This document shows, one piece after another, positions 17,211 through 25,746 of a stretch of 35,364 bases of DNA; within the stretch, counting starts at the first letter, position 1, and the number at the start of each line of letters is the position of its first letter. Below the pieces are notes generated by a model that had not been told where the DNA came from, made no database searches, and saw only the letters and a program-made list of their open reading frames with translations. The position numbers and the translations under genes are program-made. Origin of the DNA: an uncultured bacterium (GTDB lineage: Bacteria; Bacillota_I; Bacilli_A; RF39; UBA660); the NCBI GenBank assembly GCA_900314465.1, contig OMVK01000015.1:1-35364 (forward strand), in the 5' to 3' direction.

Positions 17211-18224
17211 ATGAAAATTAATAAAAAAATATCAATTATTAGTATATTATTAATAATAATTGGTATTGCATTAATAGTAAGTACAGTTAGTACAACTGAA
17301 GGAGGAATAGATTCTTTTAATTATAATATTAAAAGAAATGTATATTCTAGTGTAGAACTATTACCTAATAATTTTTATGACAATAATAATGTAATTAGTT
17401 CTTCATATCCTGCTAATTTAATAAATAAGATAAATTTAAATTATGTATATAATTATAGTGGTAATCTTTCTTCTAATTATTCTTATAGTTATAATATTAA
17501 AGCTTATTTGGTAGGTAATTATAATGATTCAGAAGTATGGAGAAAAGAATATGATTTATTACCTACTACAGAAATAAAAAAAGGTAAGAGTATAAATATA
17601 AATGATAATATATCTATAGATTATCAAATATATAAGAATTTAGTTAATCAATATAATTATGACACTAATATAACTACTGATTCTTATTTATTAGTACAAA
17701 TGAATATTAATGGTAGTAATATAATAGATAGTAGTAGTGAAAACGATGATAATAATGTTATAAATGATAAAATAGAAGTTAAGATACCTATAAATAATTA
17801 TGTTACTTCTGTAGAAAATACTTATGATAAGAGTTCAACAGGTACTTATGCTTTAAACAATAAAATTGATAATAATAGATTAATAATTATTGTTACAGGT
17901 TCAGTAAGTATATTAGTTGCTATATTATTAATATTATATAGTTTAAGAAATCAAGAATTAACTCAAGTAGAAAAATATAAGAGAAATGTAAATCAAATAG
18001 AAAAAGATTATTCAGATTTAATTGTTGTTGTAACTAATGAACCTGATGTATTAACACTTAAAAAAATGTATATTGAAAAAATAGAAGATATGATTGATAT
18101 AGCAGATCAAAATAAAGTAAATATAATTCAATATGAAGTTATAAAAAATAGAAAAACTAATTTATATGCAATTATTGGTAAATATGTTTATATTTATACA
18201 ATTACAAGTAAAGATATTAAATAA
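17211..18224 (+). CDS. DUF5305-like membrane protein
   Basis: The 337-residue protein has one N-terminal helix (about 7-26), a long extracellular part (about 30-215) that is rich in Tyr, Asn and Ser, a second helix (about 221-243), and a cytoplasmic tail of about 90 residues with a charged coiled-coil-like start and a mixed alpha/beta end (LIVVVTNEPDVLTLKKMYIEK as landmark). This layout and the extracellular sequence fit DUF5305, which is often encoded beside SipW-type peptidases in archaea and bacteria (family knowledge, recalled). Its function is not known. I infer a role in handling or anchoring the secreted proteins of this module, for example sensing their assembly across the membrane. 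Confidence 0.65.
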   Translation: MKINKKISIISILLIIIGIALIVSTVSTTEGGIDSFNYNIKRNVYSSVELLPNNFYDNNNVISSSYPANLINKINLNYVYNYSGNLSSNYSYSYNIKAYLVGNYNDSEVWRKEYDLLPTTEIKKGKSININDNISIDYQIYKNLVNQYNYDTNITTDSYLLVQMNINGSNIIDSSSENDDNNVINDKIEVKIPINNYVTSVENTYDKSSTGTYALNNKIDNNRLIIIVTGSVSILVAILLILYSLRNQELTQVEKYKRNVNQIEKDYSDLIVVVTNEPDVLTLKKMYIEKIEDMIDIADQNKVNIIQYEVIKNRKTNLYAIIGKYVYIYTITSKDIK

Positions 18225-18252
18225 GAGATGTTAAATACATCTTTTATTTTTT
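18223..18252 (+). terminator. Terminator of the surface-protein module
   Basis: AAGAGATGT (18223-18231) pairs with ACATCTTTT (18237-18245, one G-T pair) around TAAAT, followed by a T-rich run. The left arm starts in the stop codon. Confidence 0.7.
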
Positions 18253-18263
18253 TATAATATAAT

Positions 18264-18292
18264 TTGCAAAATTAATATTATATTGTTATAAT
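18264..18292 (+). promoter_or_regulatory. Promoter of the 20-codon ORF and its downstream gene
   Basis: TTGCAA (18264-18269), 17 bases, TATAAT (18287-18292), with TG at the extended -10 position. This is the best-formed promoter in the window. Transcription would start near 18299, six bases before AAGGGGG. Confidence 0.75.
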
Positions 18293-18320
18293 TAACTAAG
18301 CAAAAAGGGGGATTAATAAT

Positions 18321-18383
18321 ATGTATCGTGGTGAAGTTATAATTATTCCGAATGATGATATTATTGAGAGTGAAATAAAATAA
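18321..18383 (+). CDS. 20-residue small ORF
   Basis: ATG 18321 encodes MYRGEVIIIPNDDIIESEIK and stops at TAA 18381-18383. It is preceded at nine bases by AAGGGGG, one of the strongest Shine-Dalgarno matches in the window, and lies directly behind the best promoter. The stop is nine bases before the ATG of the next gene, and that gene's ribosome binding site (TAAGG) overlaps the stop, so the two are translationally coupled. It could be a real microprotein or a leader peptide. The composition (IIIP then acidic) gives no functional clue. Confidence 0.55.
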   Translation: MYRGEVIIIPNDDIIESEIK

Positions 18384-18392
18384 GGTATATAT

Positions 18393-18716
18393 ATGAATCA
18401 CATGGAAGCTATTGAAAACTTTGTTAGAAAATACAAACTTAATTATGATTTAAAGAAATTAGATTATCAAGAAGCACCACTTGCTCTAGCAAGAGATGGA
18501 CATTTATTGATAAAAATAGTTTATAATCAAGGATTAGCAATCTTTTATATACCAGGTAAAGTAAGTGAAAGACAAAAAGAATGGTTAGATTATCATAAAT
18601 TTGATTTAAGTAAATATGTTAAAATTGGTGGCTATATGCTTAATGATGATAATATTGATGGGTTATATGGGCTGAATAATATTTTATCTGAGATAAATGG
18701 AAAGAGAAAAAGATAA
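18393..18716 (+). CDS. Uncharacterised 107-residue protein
   Basis: I do not recognise this protein. It is soluble and basic at the end (NGKRKR), with a predicted alpha-beta-alpha pattern: helix MEAIENFVRKYKL, a two- or three-stranded centre (GHLLIKIVYNQGLAIFYIPG), then EWLDYHKFDLSKYVKIGGYM. It follows the 20-codon ORF in one short operon that ends in its own terminator. TAAGG at the end of the small ORF serves as the Shine-Dalgarno; ATG 18402 is a possible alternative start. Confidence 0.7.
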   Translation: MNHMEAIENFVRKYKLNYDLKKLDYQEAPLALARDGHLLIKIVYNQGLAIFYIPGKVSERQKEWLDYHKFDLSKYVKIGGYMLNDDNIDGLYGLNNILSEINGKRKR

Positions 18717-18727
18717 TTTCTCTTTTA
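18701..18727 (+). terminator. Terminator with the stop codon in its loop
   Basis: AAAGAGAAA (18701-18709) pairs perfectly with TTTCTCTTT (18717-18725). The stop TAA (18714-18716) of the 107-residue gene lies in the loop. Confidence 0.75.
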
Positions 18728-18772
18728 TTTATGCATAATTTTAGTATAATACTAATAAAAGAGGGAGTTTTT

Positions 18773-20113
18773 ATGGTTAAAGATAAAGTAGAAGATATCT
18801 TAAATGTGGGTATTCCAACATATAATAATATTGAGTTAAATGTTACTAGTTTAACAGCTAATGCTCATAATGATTATTCAAGTACTATTGATGCAGAAAG
18901 ACACATGTTTGATGAAGCAACTAAGAGAGTAGAAGCTACTACAGGATTGTCTAAAGAAGATAAATTAGATAATATATTAAGTAATATTTTATTTCATAGT
19001 AATATTACAAATTCTAAAAGTAATATTTATATAGATAATAAAGAAAAAAAGTTAAATTTATTTAGAAATTTAATAGATTTACATAATTATGAAAATAATA
19101 CAGATATCGAAATATCTAATAGATTAAAACAGTATGATTCTATACGTAATTATGTACAAAATAATAGTTATACTACACAAATGCATAATTATTTAAAAGA
19201 TAATTATTATAGAGTATATTATGCAAGAAGATATGGTGATGATTTGCGTACATATTTAAATGTTGTTGATAGATATTATAATGAATTATTAAATCATCAA
19301 GATGATATAAACAATATAGATTTATCAGATTTAATATCTGAATATATAGAATATTTAGATATAGATAAACTAGTAAATCAAATATTATTATCAGATATTA
19401 ATATAACAAAAAAATTTTTAAATAAAAATGATATATATAATGCTAAACAATACTTCTTTTTAGTATCAGCTTTTATGCATGAATATACAGTAGATCCTAA
19501 TAGTGAATTATTTAAAGAATATTATAAATTAATATATAATTATCCATATTTAGAAACATTATATATGAATAGAGATTTATTTATTAATAATAATTATTCA
19601 GATAATATGAAAGTTATTGATAACTTATTAAATATTAAAAAATTTACAACTAGTGATTCATTTGTAAAACCAGGCATGAATTATGAAAAGAAAGATGATA
19701 ATCCATCTTCTAGAAAAAGAATACCTCTTACTGATGAAGATAAGAAAATAATTAATGATTATCTTAATGAAAAATTATATACATATTTAAAATACAATCC
19801 TATTCTTCAAATTGAAACTATAAATAATTTTAAAAATTATATAGGTTTCTTATATAGTAATGGCATTGTTTTAACAGATCGTATGTATAATGTAAAAAGT
19901 CTAAGTGAATTAAAGAAGGATGCTATATATGTGTTTAATTCATCCAATTTTGAAGAAGCGATTAAACATGATAAACAAGATTTGATTGGTAAAGTTCCAA
20001 GAATAATGCACAAAAATAACTGGCAAGATAAAGTAAAAGATTATGCAAACATGGATACTAATGGTATATATGATGATGACACAAATAATTTAGTATTAAA
20101 AAGAAACAAATAA
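18773..20113 (+). CDS. Uncharacterised 446-residue protein
   Basis: I do not recognise this protein. It is hydrophilic, Asn/Asp/Tyr-rich and mostly helical, with no signal peptide or membrane helix. The first 85 residues contain AERHMFDEATKRVEATTGLSKED, and the middle (about 130-290) looks like a bundle of helices. A basic linker near 318-325 (PSSRKRIPLTDED) is followed by a C-terminal portion with more strand. ATG 18773 follows GAGGGAG; the frame extends up to 18731 but that region is promoter. It is transcribed alone: TATAAT lies at 18745-18750 and a terminator follows the stop. It is probably cytoplasmic. Confidence 0.75.
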   Translation: MVKDKVEDILNVGIPTYNNIELNVTSLTANAHNDYSSTIDAERHMFDEATKRVEATTGLSKEDKLDNILSNILFHSNITNSKSNIYIDNKEKKLNLFRNLIDLHNYENNTDIEISNRLKQYDSIRNYVQNNSYTTQMHNYLKDNYYRVYYARRYGDDLRTYLNVVDRYYNELLNHQDDINNIDLSDLISEYIEYLDIDKLVNQILLSDINITKKFLNKNDIYNAKQYFFLVSAFMHEYTVDPNSELFKEYYKLIYNYPYLETLYMNRDLFINNNYSDNMKVIDNLLNIKKFTTSDSFVKPGMNYEKKDDNPSSRKRIPLTDEDKKIINDYLNEKLYTYLKYNPILQIETINNFKNYIGFLYSNGIVLTDRMYNVKSLSELKKDAIYVFNSSNFEEAIKHDKQDLIGKVPRIMHKNNWQDKVKDYANMDTNGIYDDDTNNLVLKRNK

Positions 20114-20139
20114 AAGGCGATAATAAATATCACCTTTTT
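20112..20139. terminator. Terminator between the 446-residue gene and the M3-like peptidase
   Basis: AAAAGG-C-GATA (20112-20122) pairs with TATC-A-CCTTTT (20128-20138) with one internal mismatch, followed by Ts. It sits between two converging genes and could serve both. Confidence 0.6.
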
Positions 20140-20149
20140 ATGTAGTTTT

Positions 20150-21226
20150 TTACATTTCATCATAGTGCTTCTTTAATACTTTTTTTAAAGATTTAGCAGA
20201 AGTTATACTATTTTCAGTAAGACCATAGGCATTTAATATATTACTATTAGTACCTTTTAGTGAGTCTACAGAAAAATTCATAATGTTATTTTTAGTAGCT
20301 TCGGGATTACATTTATATTGCTCATAAAATTTATAGGCAATAATTTTACCATATAAATATCTATATAAATTTTCATAACAATCATAGTTATATAATATAA
20401 ATTTATTTTTATCTTCACTAATATTAAATTCATATAATAAATTCTTAAGTAATAATAAACTTTCGATAATTAATTTATCATATGCTCTTTGAATAGAATT
20501 ACTATCTTTTTGTAATGATGGTATCTTATTTAAATAATCAGCACATATTATCTCAATAAAAGATGGATATACTTCGATAAATTTAGTCATATTTAAATTA
20601 TTATCCATTAAATCATTATTGTTTTTGGTAGATACAAATGAATGAATAGTTTCGTGTACTAAAGATATAACATCATTTAAATTATTATTTTCTTTAATAT
20701 TAATATATGAAGTAATATTACCTAAGCCACATGTAGTATAACCATCATAATCTTCATCTTGTAAAGTACTACTAAAAGTTATATTTCCATTATTTATTAT
20801 TTTATTAAAATAATCATATATATTTTTATCATATTCTTTAAAAAAATCATTAGCAAGTTTATAAGAATCATAATTACTAATATATCTTTTTTCATTACCC
20901 CATGGAGTATAATAATCACTTATTTTATTATATATCTTACACATTCTTTTATTTAAATCGTATTCATCGTAAAATGAATTAATTCGATAATCTATCCCTT
21001 TTTTTGTAGTTCTATATGTATTTTTCTTTAACATTTCATATTCAAGTTCCTGAGGAATATCAATATCAATATTAGTATCAATAATAACATCTATTAATTG
21101 AGATACTATTGTACATAGCTTTATATATTTTTTCTCACTTGTACATTGCTTTATTTGATCTTTTAATACATATAAATCTTTTTGTAGCTTCTTTTTATAA
21201 CCGATATCATCCATAATAGCCCTCAT
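20150..21226 (-). CDS. Short M3-like (oligoendopeptidase F-type) zinc metallopeptidase
   Basis: The 358-residue protein has HETIH (191-195) preceded by the M3-like run CGLGNITSYINIKENNN (167-182) and followed 23 residues later by FIEVYPSFIE, where Glu218 fits the third zinc ligand. The pattern parallels M3 peptidases (HExGH, then F(V/I)ExPSxxxE). M3 enzymes such as PepF are about 560-600 residues and lack signal peptides; this one is much shorter, missing most of the N-terminal lid, so it is a divergent or minimal form. It has no signal peptide and is probably a cytoplasmic peptide-cleaving enzyme. The start at 21226 is chosen because AAAGGAA lies five bases upstream. An upstream extension to 21280 would cover the promoter. 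Confidence 0.7.
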   Translation of the reverse strand: MRAIMDDIGYKKKLQKDLYVLKDQIKQCTSEKKYIKLCTIVSQLIDVIIDTNIDIDIPQELEYEMLKKNTYRTTKKGIDYRINSFYDEYDLNKRMCKIYNKISDYYTPWGNEKRYISNYDSYKLANDFFKEYDKNIYDYFNKIINNGNITFSSTLQDEDYDGYTTCGLGNITSYINIKENNNLNDVISLVHETIHSFVSTKNNNDLMDNNLNMTKFIEVYPSFIEIICADYLNKIPSLQKDSNSIQRAYDKLIIESLLLLKNLLYEFNISEDKNKFILYNYDCYENLYRYLYGKIIAYKFYEQYKCNPEATKNNIMNFSVDSLKGTNSNILNAYGLTENSITSAKSLKKVLKKHYDEM

Positions 21227-21253
21227 ACTAATTCCTTTATCAATTAAATAAAT

Positions 21254-21280
21254 ATTATAATTTTTTTTAATTGTTTGCAA
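21254..21280 (-). promoter_or_regulatory. Candidate promoter of the M3-like peptidase gene
   Basis: On the minus strand TTGCAA (21280-21275) and TATAAT (21259-21254) are 15 bases apart, shorter than optimal. It is divergent from the -10 (21298-21303) of the next plus-strand gene. Confidence 0.35.
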
Positions 21281-21329
21281 TAATAATAAAGATTATATAT
21301 AATATTTCATATTGAAAAGAGGAATAATA

Positions 21330-21755
21330 ATGGGAAATAACAATGATAAATATTATCAACATACTGATGATTTAATAGATTATATAAAAAAACATATTCA
21401 TAATGATGAAGTTCTTAATAATATATTACTTTATCAAGATAATCAGATAGATAAATATAATAAAATAAATAATGTTTCTAAAAAGACAGCACTATTAAGT
21501 GGATTATCTTTTTTAGTAACTGGTTCAAGAAAGTTTAAAGGGACTAAAACAGGAAAAACATTAAGAGTTGTTTCAAGTGTTTTTATGGGTGTAAATTCAT
21601 TACTTTACTTGTATTCTGCATCTAAATTAGATAAATATAAAAAAGAAAATAAAGATTTTCAAGATTATGTAAATGATTTAGATGATAATAATTATGATTT
21701 AGACGATATCGAAGATGATATTGATGAAAAAGAACATACTAGAATAAGAAAATAG
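21330..21755 (+). CDS. Uncharacterised small membrane-associated protein
   Basis: The 141-residue protein is not recognised. A charged N-terminal part (about 1-52, Asp/Asn/Lys-rich) precedes a hydrophobic stretch TALLSGLSFLVTG (about 54-66), a basic turn (SRKFKGTKTGKT), a second hydrophobic stretch VVSSVFMGVNSLLYLYSAS (about 80-98) and a very acidic tail (DLDDIEDDIDEKE). It may be a two-helix hairpin in the membrane with both ends in the cytoplasm. ATG 21330 follows AGAGGA; the frame runs up to 21312 but lacks a better site. It has its own -10 (TATAAT 21298-21303) and terminator. Confidence 0.7.
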   Translation: MGNNNDKYYQHTDDLIDYIKKHIHNDEVLNNILLYQDNQIDKYNKINNVSKKTALLSGLSFLVTGSRKFKGTKTGKTLRVVSSVFMGVNSLLYLYSASKLDKYKKENKDFQDYVNDLDDNNYDLDDIEDDIDEKEHTRIRK

Positions 21756-21766
21756 TATGTTTTTTT
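21733..21766 (+). terminator. Terminator overlapping the stop codon of the 141-residue gene
   Basis: AACATACTA (21733-21741) pairs perfectly with TAGTATGTT (21753-21761), followed by Ts. The right arm begins with the stop codon TAG. Confidence 0.75.
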
Positions 21767-21792
21767 GTAAATAAAATGAAATGTTTTATAAA

Positions 21793-21808
21793 TGTTGCAA
21801 ATGCAACA
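21793..21808. promoter_or_regulatory. Palindromic operator TGTTG-N6-CAACA upstream of pflB
   Basis: TGTTGCA (21793-21799), AA, TGCAACA (21802-21808) is a perfect palindrome. The geometry, 5-base half-sites separated by six bases, is that of CRP/FNR-family sites (TGTGA-N6-TCACA). Its centre (21800.5) lies 41.5 bases before the start of transcription predicted from the -10. The reverse strand, TTGTTGCATTTGCAACAT, also keeps the outer bases of a Rex site (TTGTT...AACAA). Which regulator binds is unknown. Confidence 0.6.
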
Positions 21809-21826
21809 AATAGATATATTTCTTAA

Positions 21827-21846
21827 TGATATAATCACTTTGGAGG
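21827..21846 (+). promoter_or_regulatory. Extended -10 of pflB
   Basis: TG-A-TATAAT (21827-21835). The predicted start of transcription (about 21842) falls on the first base of GGAGG (21842-21846). At the -35 position (21807-21812) the sequence is CAAATA, a poor match, consistent with dependence on an activator. Confidence 0.55.
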
Positions 21847-21853
21847 TAAGATA

Positions 21854-24082
21854 ATGAGAGACGAATGGAAACGTTTTAAGAAGGGTAATTGGATTAATGA
21901 AATTAATGTAAGTGATTTTATCAAGAAGAATTATAAGCCGTATGATGGTGATGAAAGCTTTCTTGAGGGAACTACTGAAAAAACAGATAAAATATGGCAT
22001 AAATGTGAAGATTTATTAAATGAAGAATTAAAAAAACATGTACTTGATATTGATACTGAGCATATGTCTGGAATAAATTCTTTCAAACCAGGGTATATAT
22101 GTGATGATGATAATGTAATTGTTGGTCTTCAAACTGATGCACCACTTAAAAGAATAGTAAATCCATATGGTGGTATTAGAATGGTTTATGAAGAATTAGA
22201 TGCCTATGGATATAAACTAGATAGTAATGTTGATAAATACTTTAATGAATTTAGAAAGTCACATAATGAAGGAGTATTTGATGCATATACTAGTGATATT
22301 AGAAAAGCAAGACATGTAGGTTTGTTAACTGGTTTACCTGATGCTTATGGAAGAGGAAGAATAATAGGAGATTACAGAAGAATTGCTTTATATGGCATAG
22401 ATAGAATAAAAGAAGAAAAGCAAAAAGATTTAGATAAGTTAGTTGGAGATATGACGGATGATTTAATAAGAAGACGTGAAGAAGTATCTATGCAAATAAA
22501 AGCACTAGATGAAATAGGCAAAATGGGCGCATCATATGGTTTTGATTTATATAGACCAGCATCTTCTGCTAAGGAAGCTATTCAATATACTTATTTTGGC
22601 TATCTTGCTAGTGTTAAAGAAAATAATGGTGCAGCTATGTCTTTGGGTAGAGTAGATGCATTCTTAGATATTTATATTGAAAGAGATTTAAAAGAAAAAA
22701 AGATAACAGAGAAAGAAGCCCAAGAATTAATAGATAATTTTATTATTAAATTAAGACTTGTAAGACATTTAAGAACACCTGAATATGATGAATTATTTTC
22801 AGGAGATCCAACATGGGTAACATGCTCAATTGGTGGCATGAGTAGTGATGGGAGACACATGGTTACTAAGAATTCATATCGTATTTTACATACTCTTGAA
22901 AACTTAGATCCAGCACCAGAACCTAATATGACAATTTTATGGAGTGATAAATTACCAAATAATTTTAAAAGATATTGTGCTAAATTATCTATTAAAACTG
23001 ATTCACTTCAATATGAAAACGATGACTTAATGAGAAAAACATATGGCGATGATTATGGAATAGCATGTTGTGTATCTGCAATGCGTTTAGGTAAAGACAT
23101 GCAATTCTTTGGTGCACGTTGTAACTTGGCTAAATCATTACTTTTATCAATTAATCACGGTGTTGATGAAAGATTAGGTGATCAAGTATTAGATGATATC
23201 GAACCTATGAATGATAAAATACTTGATTATGATAAGGTAGTTAAATCTTATAAAAAAGTATTAAGTGAAGTTGCATATATATATTCAAATGCTATGAATA
23301 TTATTCATTATATGCATGATAAATATGCTTATGAAGCTGGACAAATGGCATTGCATGATACAGATGTACATAGATATATGGCTTATGGAGTAGCTGGTCT
23401 TTCAGTTGCTGTTGATTCACTTTCGGCAATCAAATATGCTAAAGTAAAACCAATTAGAAATGAAAAAGGTATAACAATAGATTTTGAAATAGATGGAGAT
23501 TATCCTAAATATGGTAATGATGATGATCGTGTTGATGATATTGCCATTGAATTATTGAGATATTTTAAGAGTGAGCTTAATAAACATAAAACATATCGTA
23601 ATGCCGAAGTAACATTATCTGTTTTAACTATTACATCAAATGTTGTTTATGGTTCAAAGACTGGTTCAACACCTGATGGTAGAAAATCAGGAGAACCATT
23701 TGCACCTGGAGCTAATCCAATGCATGGAAGAGATTCATCAGGGGCAATAGCATCACTAAACTCAGTTGCTAAACTTCCATATACTGATTGTTGCAAAGAT
23801 GGAATATCAAATACCTTCTCAATTGTACCAAATGCACTTGGAAATACTGATGATGAAAGGGTTACTAATCTTGTTAATTTACTTGGTGGTTATTTCATTC
23901 AAGGAGCACACCATTTAAATGTTAATGTATTAAATAGAGAAACACTTATTGATGCCATGAATCATCCAGAAAAATATCCATTATTAACTATAAGAGTATC
24001 AGGATATGCAGTACACTTTAATAGATTAACAAGAAAACAACAAGAAGAAGTAATATCGCGTACATTCCATGAAAAAATCTAA
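21854..24082 (+). CDS. pflB: Pyruvate formate-lyase (formate C-acetyltransferase)
   Basis: The 742-residue glycyl-radical enzyme converts pyruvate and CoA to acetyl-CoA and formate in anaerobic fermentation. The catalytic Cys pair is C405-C406 ([12 protein letters not shown]). The radical site is Gly717 in RVSGYAVHF, 25 residues from the end, as in true PFL. The length matches the family (about 740-760). The adjacent Cys pair distinguishes it from related glycyl-radical dehydratases, which have a single Cys. The next gene encodes its activase and overlaps it by 14 bases. Regulation is probably through the palindrome at 21793-21808. Confidence 0.97.
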   Translation: MRDEWKRFKKGNWINEINVSDFIKKNYKPYDGDESFLEGTTEKTDKIWHKCEDLLNEELKKHVLDIDTEHMSGINSFKPGYICDDDNVIVGLQTDAPLKRIVNPYGGIRMVYEELDAYGYKLDSNVDKYFNEFRKSHNEGVFDAYTSDIRKARHVGLLTGLPDAYGRGRIIGDYRRIALYGIDRIKEEKQKDLDKLVGDMTDDLIRRREEVSMQIKALDEIGKMGASYGFDLYRPASSAKEAIQYTYFGYLASVKENNGAAMSLGRVDAFLDIYIERDLKEKKITEKEAQELIDNFIIKLRLVRHLRTPEYDELFSGDPTWVTCSIGGMSSDGRHMVTKNSYRILHTLENLDPAPEPNMTILWSDKLPNNFKRYCAKLSIKTDSLQYENDDLMRKTYGDDYGIACCVSAMRLGKDMQFFGARCNLAKSLLLSINHGVDERLGDQVLDDIEPMNDKILDYDKVVKSYKKVLSEVAYIYSNAMNIIHYMHDKYAYEAGQMALHDTDVHRYMAYGVAGLSVAVDSLSAIKYAKVKPIRNEKGITIDFEIDGDYPKYGNDDDRVDDIAIELLRYFKSELNKHKTYRNAEVTLSVLTITSNVVYGSKTGSTPDGRKSGEPFAPGANPMHGRDSSGAIASLNSVAKLPYTDCCKDGISNTFSIVPNALGNTDDERVTNLVNLLGGYFIQGAHHLNVNVLNRETLIDAMNHPEKYPLLTIRVSGYAVHFNRLTRKQQEEVISRTFHEKI

Positions 24083-24803
24083 TGTAGCAAGTATTGATTC
24101 AATCGAAACAATGGGACTTGTAGATGGTCCAGGAATACGTACAGTAATATTCTTTAATGGGTGCAAACTAAGATGTAAGTTTTGTCATAATCCAGAAATG
24201 TGGAATAAAAGAAAAAATAATATTACTGTAGATGAATTAGTAAATAAGATAAAAAGATCTAAACCATATTTTAAAGATACTGGTGGTGTTACATTTTCTG
24301 GTGGAGAACCATTATTACAAGCAGATTTTATTAAAGAAGTAGCTAAAAGATTGCATGAAGAAGGCATAAACACATGTCTTGATACTGCAGGTGTTGGTTT
24401 AGGTAATTATGAAGAAGTACTTAAACATATTGATTATGTTTTATTAGATATAAAACATACAAATAATGAATCATATAAATATATAACAGGTAAAGAATTA
24501 AAAGAAGTAGAAAATTTTATTGATGCCTGCAATAAAACTCATAAGAAAATATGGATAAGACAAGTTATCATACCAGGTATAACTGATAGTGATGAATATA
24601 TGGAATCATTACTTAAATACCTAATGCATATTAAAGGAATAGAACGTATAGATTTTCTTCCATATCATAGATTAGGAAGAGAAAAATATCTTAAATTAAA
24701 TATTCCATATCCATTTGAAGACAAAAATGATATGGATAAAGATAAATGTAATATTTTATATAATAATTTTATTAATAAGTTTAATAAAATATATGAATGC
24801 TAA
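24069..24803 (+). CDS. pflA: Pyruvate formate-lyase activating enzyme (radical SAM)
   Basis: The 244-residue radical SAM enzyme has the cluster motif CKLRCKFC (Cys32, Cys36, Cys39), [14 protein letters not shown] near 75-88 for SAM binding, and the family's C-terminal [12 protein letters not shown]. It abstracts hydrogen from Gly717 of PflB to form the glycyl radical under anaerobic conditions. The start ATG lies within the end of pflB in another frame, so the two are translated from one message. The length matches E. coli PflA (246). Confidence 0.96.
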   Translation: MKKSNVASIDSIETMGLVDGPGIRTVIFFNGCKLRCKFCHNPEMWNKRKNNITVDELVNKIKRSKPYFKDTGGVTFSGGEPLLQADFIKEVAKRLHEEGINTCLDTAGVGLGNYEEVLKHIDYVLLDIKHTNNESYKYITGKELKEVENFIDACNKTHKKIWIRQVIIPGITDSDEYMESLLKYLMHIKGIERIDFLPYHRLGREKYLKLNIPYPFEDKNDMDKDKCNILYNNFINKFNKIYEC

Positions 24804-24822
24804 CTGAATGTTAGCTTTTCTT
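24799..24822 (+). terminator. Terminator of pflB-pflA
   Basis: GCTAAC (24799-24804) pairs with GTTAGC (24810-24815) around TGAAT, followed by TTTTCTT. The stem is short, and the stop codon is in the left arm. Confidence 0.65.
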
Positions 24823-24823
24823 A

Positions 24824-24849
24824 TGTTATAATAAATCTATAAGAAGGAG
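24824..24849 (+). promoter_or_regulatory. Extended -10 and ribosome binding site of the trxB operon
   Basis: TG-T-TATAAT (24824-24832) is followed by AGAAGGAG at about 24841-24849. Predicted leader about 20 bases. No clear -35. Confidence 0.5.
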
Positions 24850-24858
24850 TTAAATATT

Positions 24859-25746
24859 ATGTACGATAGTATAATTATAGGTGGAGGGCCAGCTGGGTTA
24901 TCGGCCGCTATATATTTAAGAAGAGCATTAAAAAAAGTATTAATAATTGAAGAAAAAGTTTATGGTGGTGCTATAGTTGAAGCACTTATGGTAACTAACT
25001 ATCCAGGAATTAAAGCTATAAGTGGACCAAAATTTGCCAAAGATTTATATGATCAAGCTATTGCTTTTGGTAGTGAATATATAAATGAACATGTCGAAGA
25101 AATAATTAATACACAAAATTATAAAGAAGTTAGAACTGATAAAAATACTTATAAAGCTAAAACAGTAATAATAGCAAGTGGAGAAAAAAATAGAAAGACT
25201 GGTTTACCTAATGAAGATAATTTAATAGGTAAAGGAATTTCTTATTGTGCAACTTGTGATGGTCACTTCTTTAAAGGAAAAGAAGTAGCTGTTTATGGCG
25301 GAGGTAATAGTGCTATCGGTAGTGTATTATATCTAGCAGGTATATGTTCTAAAGTATACTTAATAAATAGGAGAGATGTCTTAAGAGCAGATAAATATTT
25401 ACAAGATAAATTAAAAGCTAAAGATAACATAGTATATGTATTAAACAAAACTGTTAAAGCAATTAATGGAACGGATAAACTTGAATCAGTTACTCTATCA
25501 GATGATACTACCTTAAACATCTCAGCTTTATTTGTTCAAATTGGTCAGGTACCTAATACTGATTTTGTTAAAAACTTAATTAGATTAGATGATAGAGGTT
25601 ATGTTATCTCAGATGATTGTAAGACAAATGTTGATGGCATATATGTTGCAGGTGATGTTAGAACAAAAGATTTAAGACAATTAATCACAGCTTCATCTGA
25701 TGGTGCAGTTAGTGCAACACTTGCAATAGATTACTTAGAAAAATAA
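24859..25746 (+). CDS. trxB: Thioredoxin reductase
   Basis: The 295-residue flavoprotein has the FAD-binding GGGPAGLSAA (8-17), the redox-active CATC (Cys130, Cys133), the nucleotide-binding GGGNSAIG (147-154) with INRRDVLR downstream, whose Arg pair suggests NADPH, and the C-terminal FAD motif GIYVAGDVRTKDLRQLITASSDGA. It reduces thioredoxin, keeping cytoplasmic thiols reduced. It is slightly shorter than the usual 305-320 residues. It leads an operon with prfB 22 bases downstream. No thioredoxin gene is in the window. Confidence 0.92.
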   Translation: MYDSIIIGGGPAGLSAAIYLRRALKKVLIIEEKVYGGAIVEALMVTNYPGIKAISGPKFAKDLYDQAIAFGSEYINEHVEEIINTQNYKEVRTDKNTYKAKTVIIASGEKNRKTGLPNEDNLIGKGISYCATCDGHFFKGKEVAVYGGGNSAIGSVLYLAGICSKVYLINRRDVLRADKYLQDKLKAKDNIVYVLNKTVKAINGTDKLESVTLSDDTTLNISALFVQIGQVPNTDFVKNLIRLDDRGYVISDDCKTNVDGIYVAGDVRTKDLRQLITASSDGAVSATLAIDYLEK

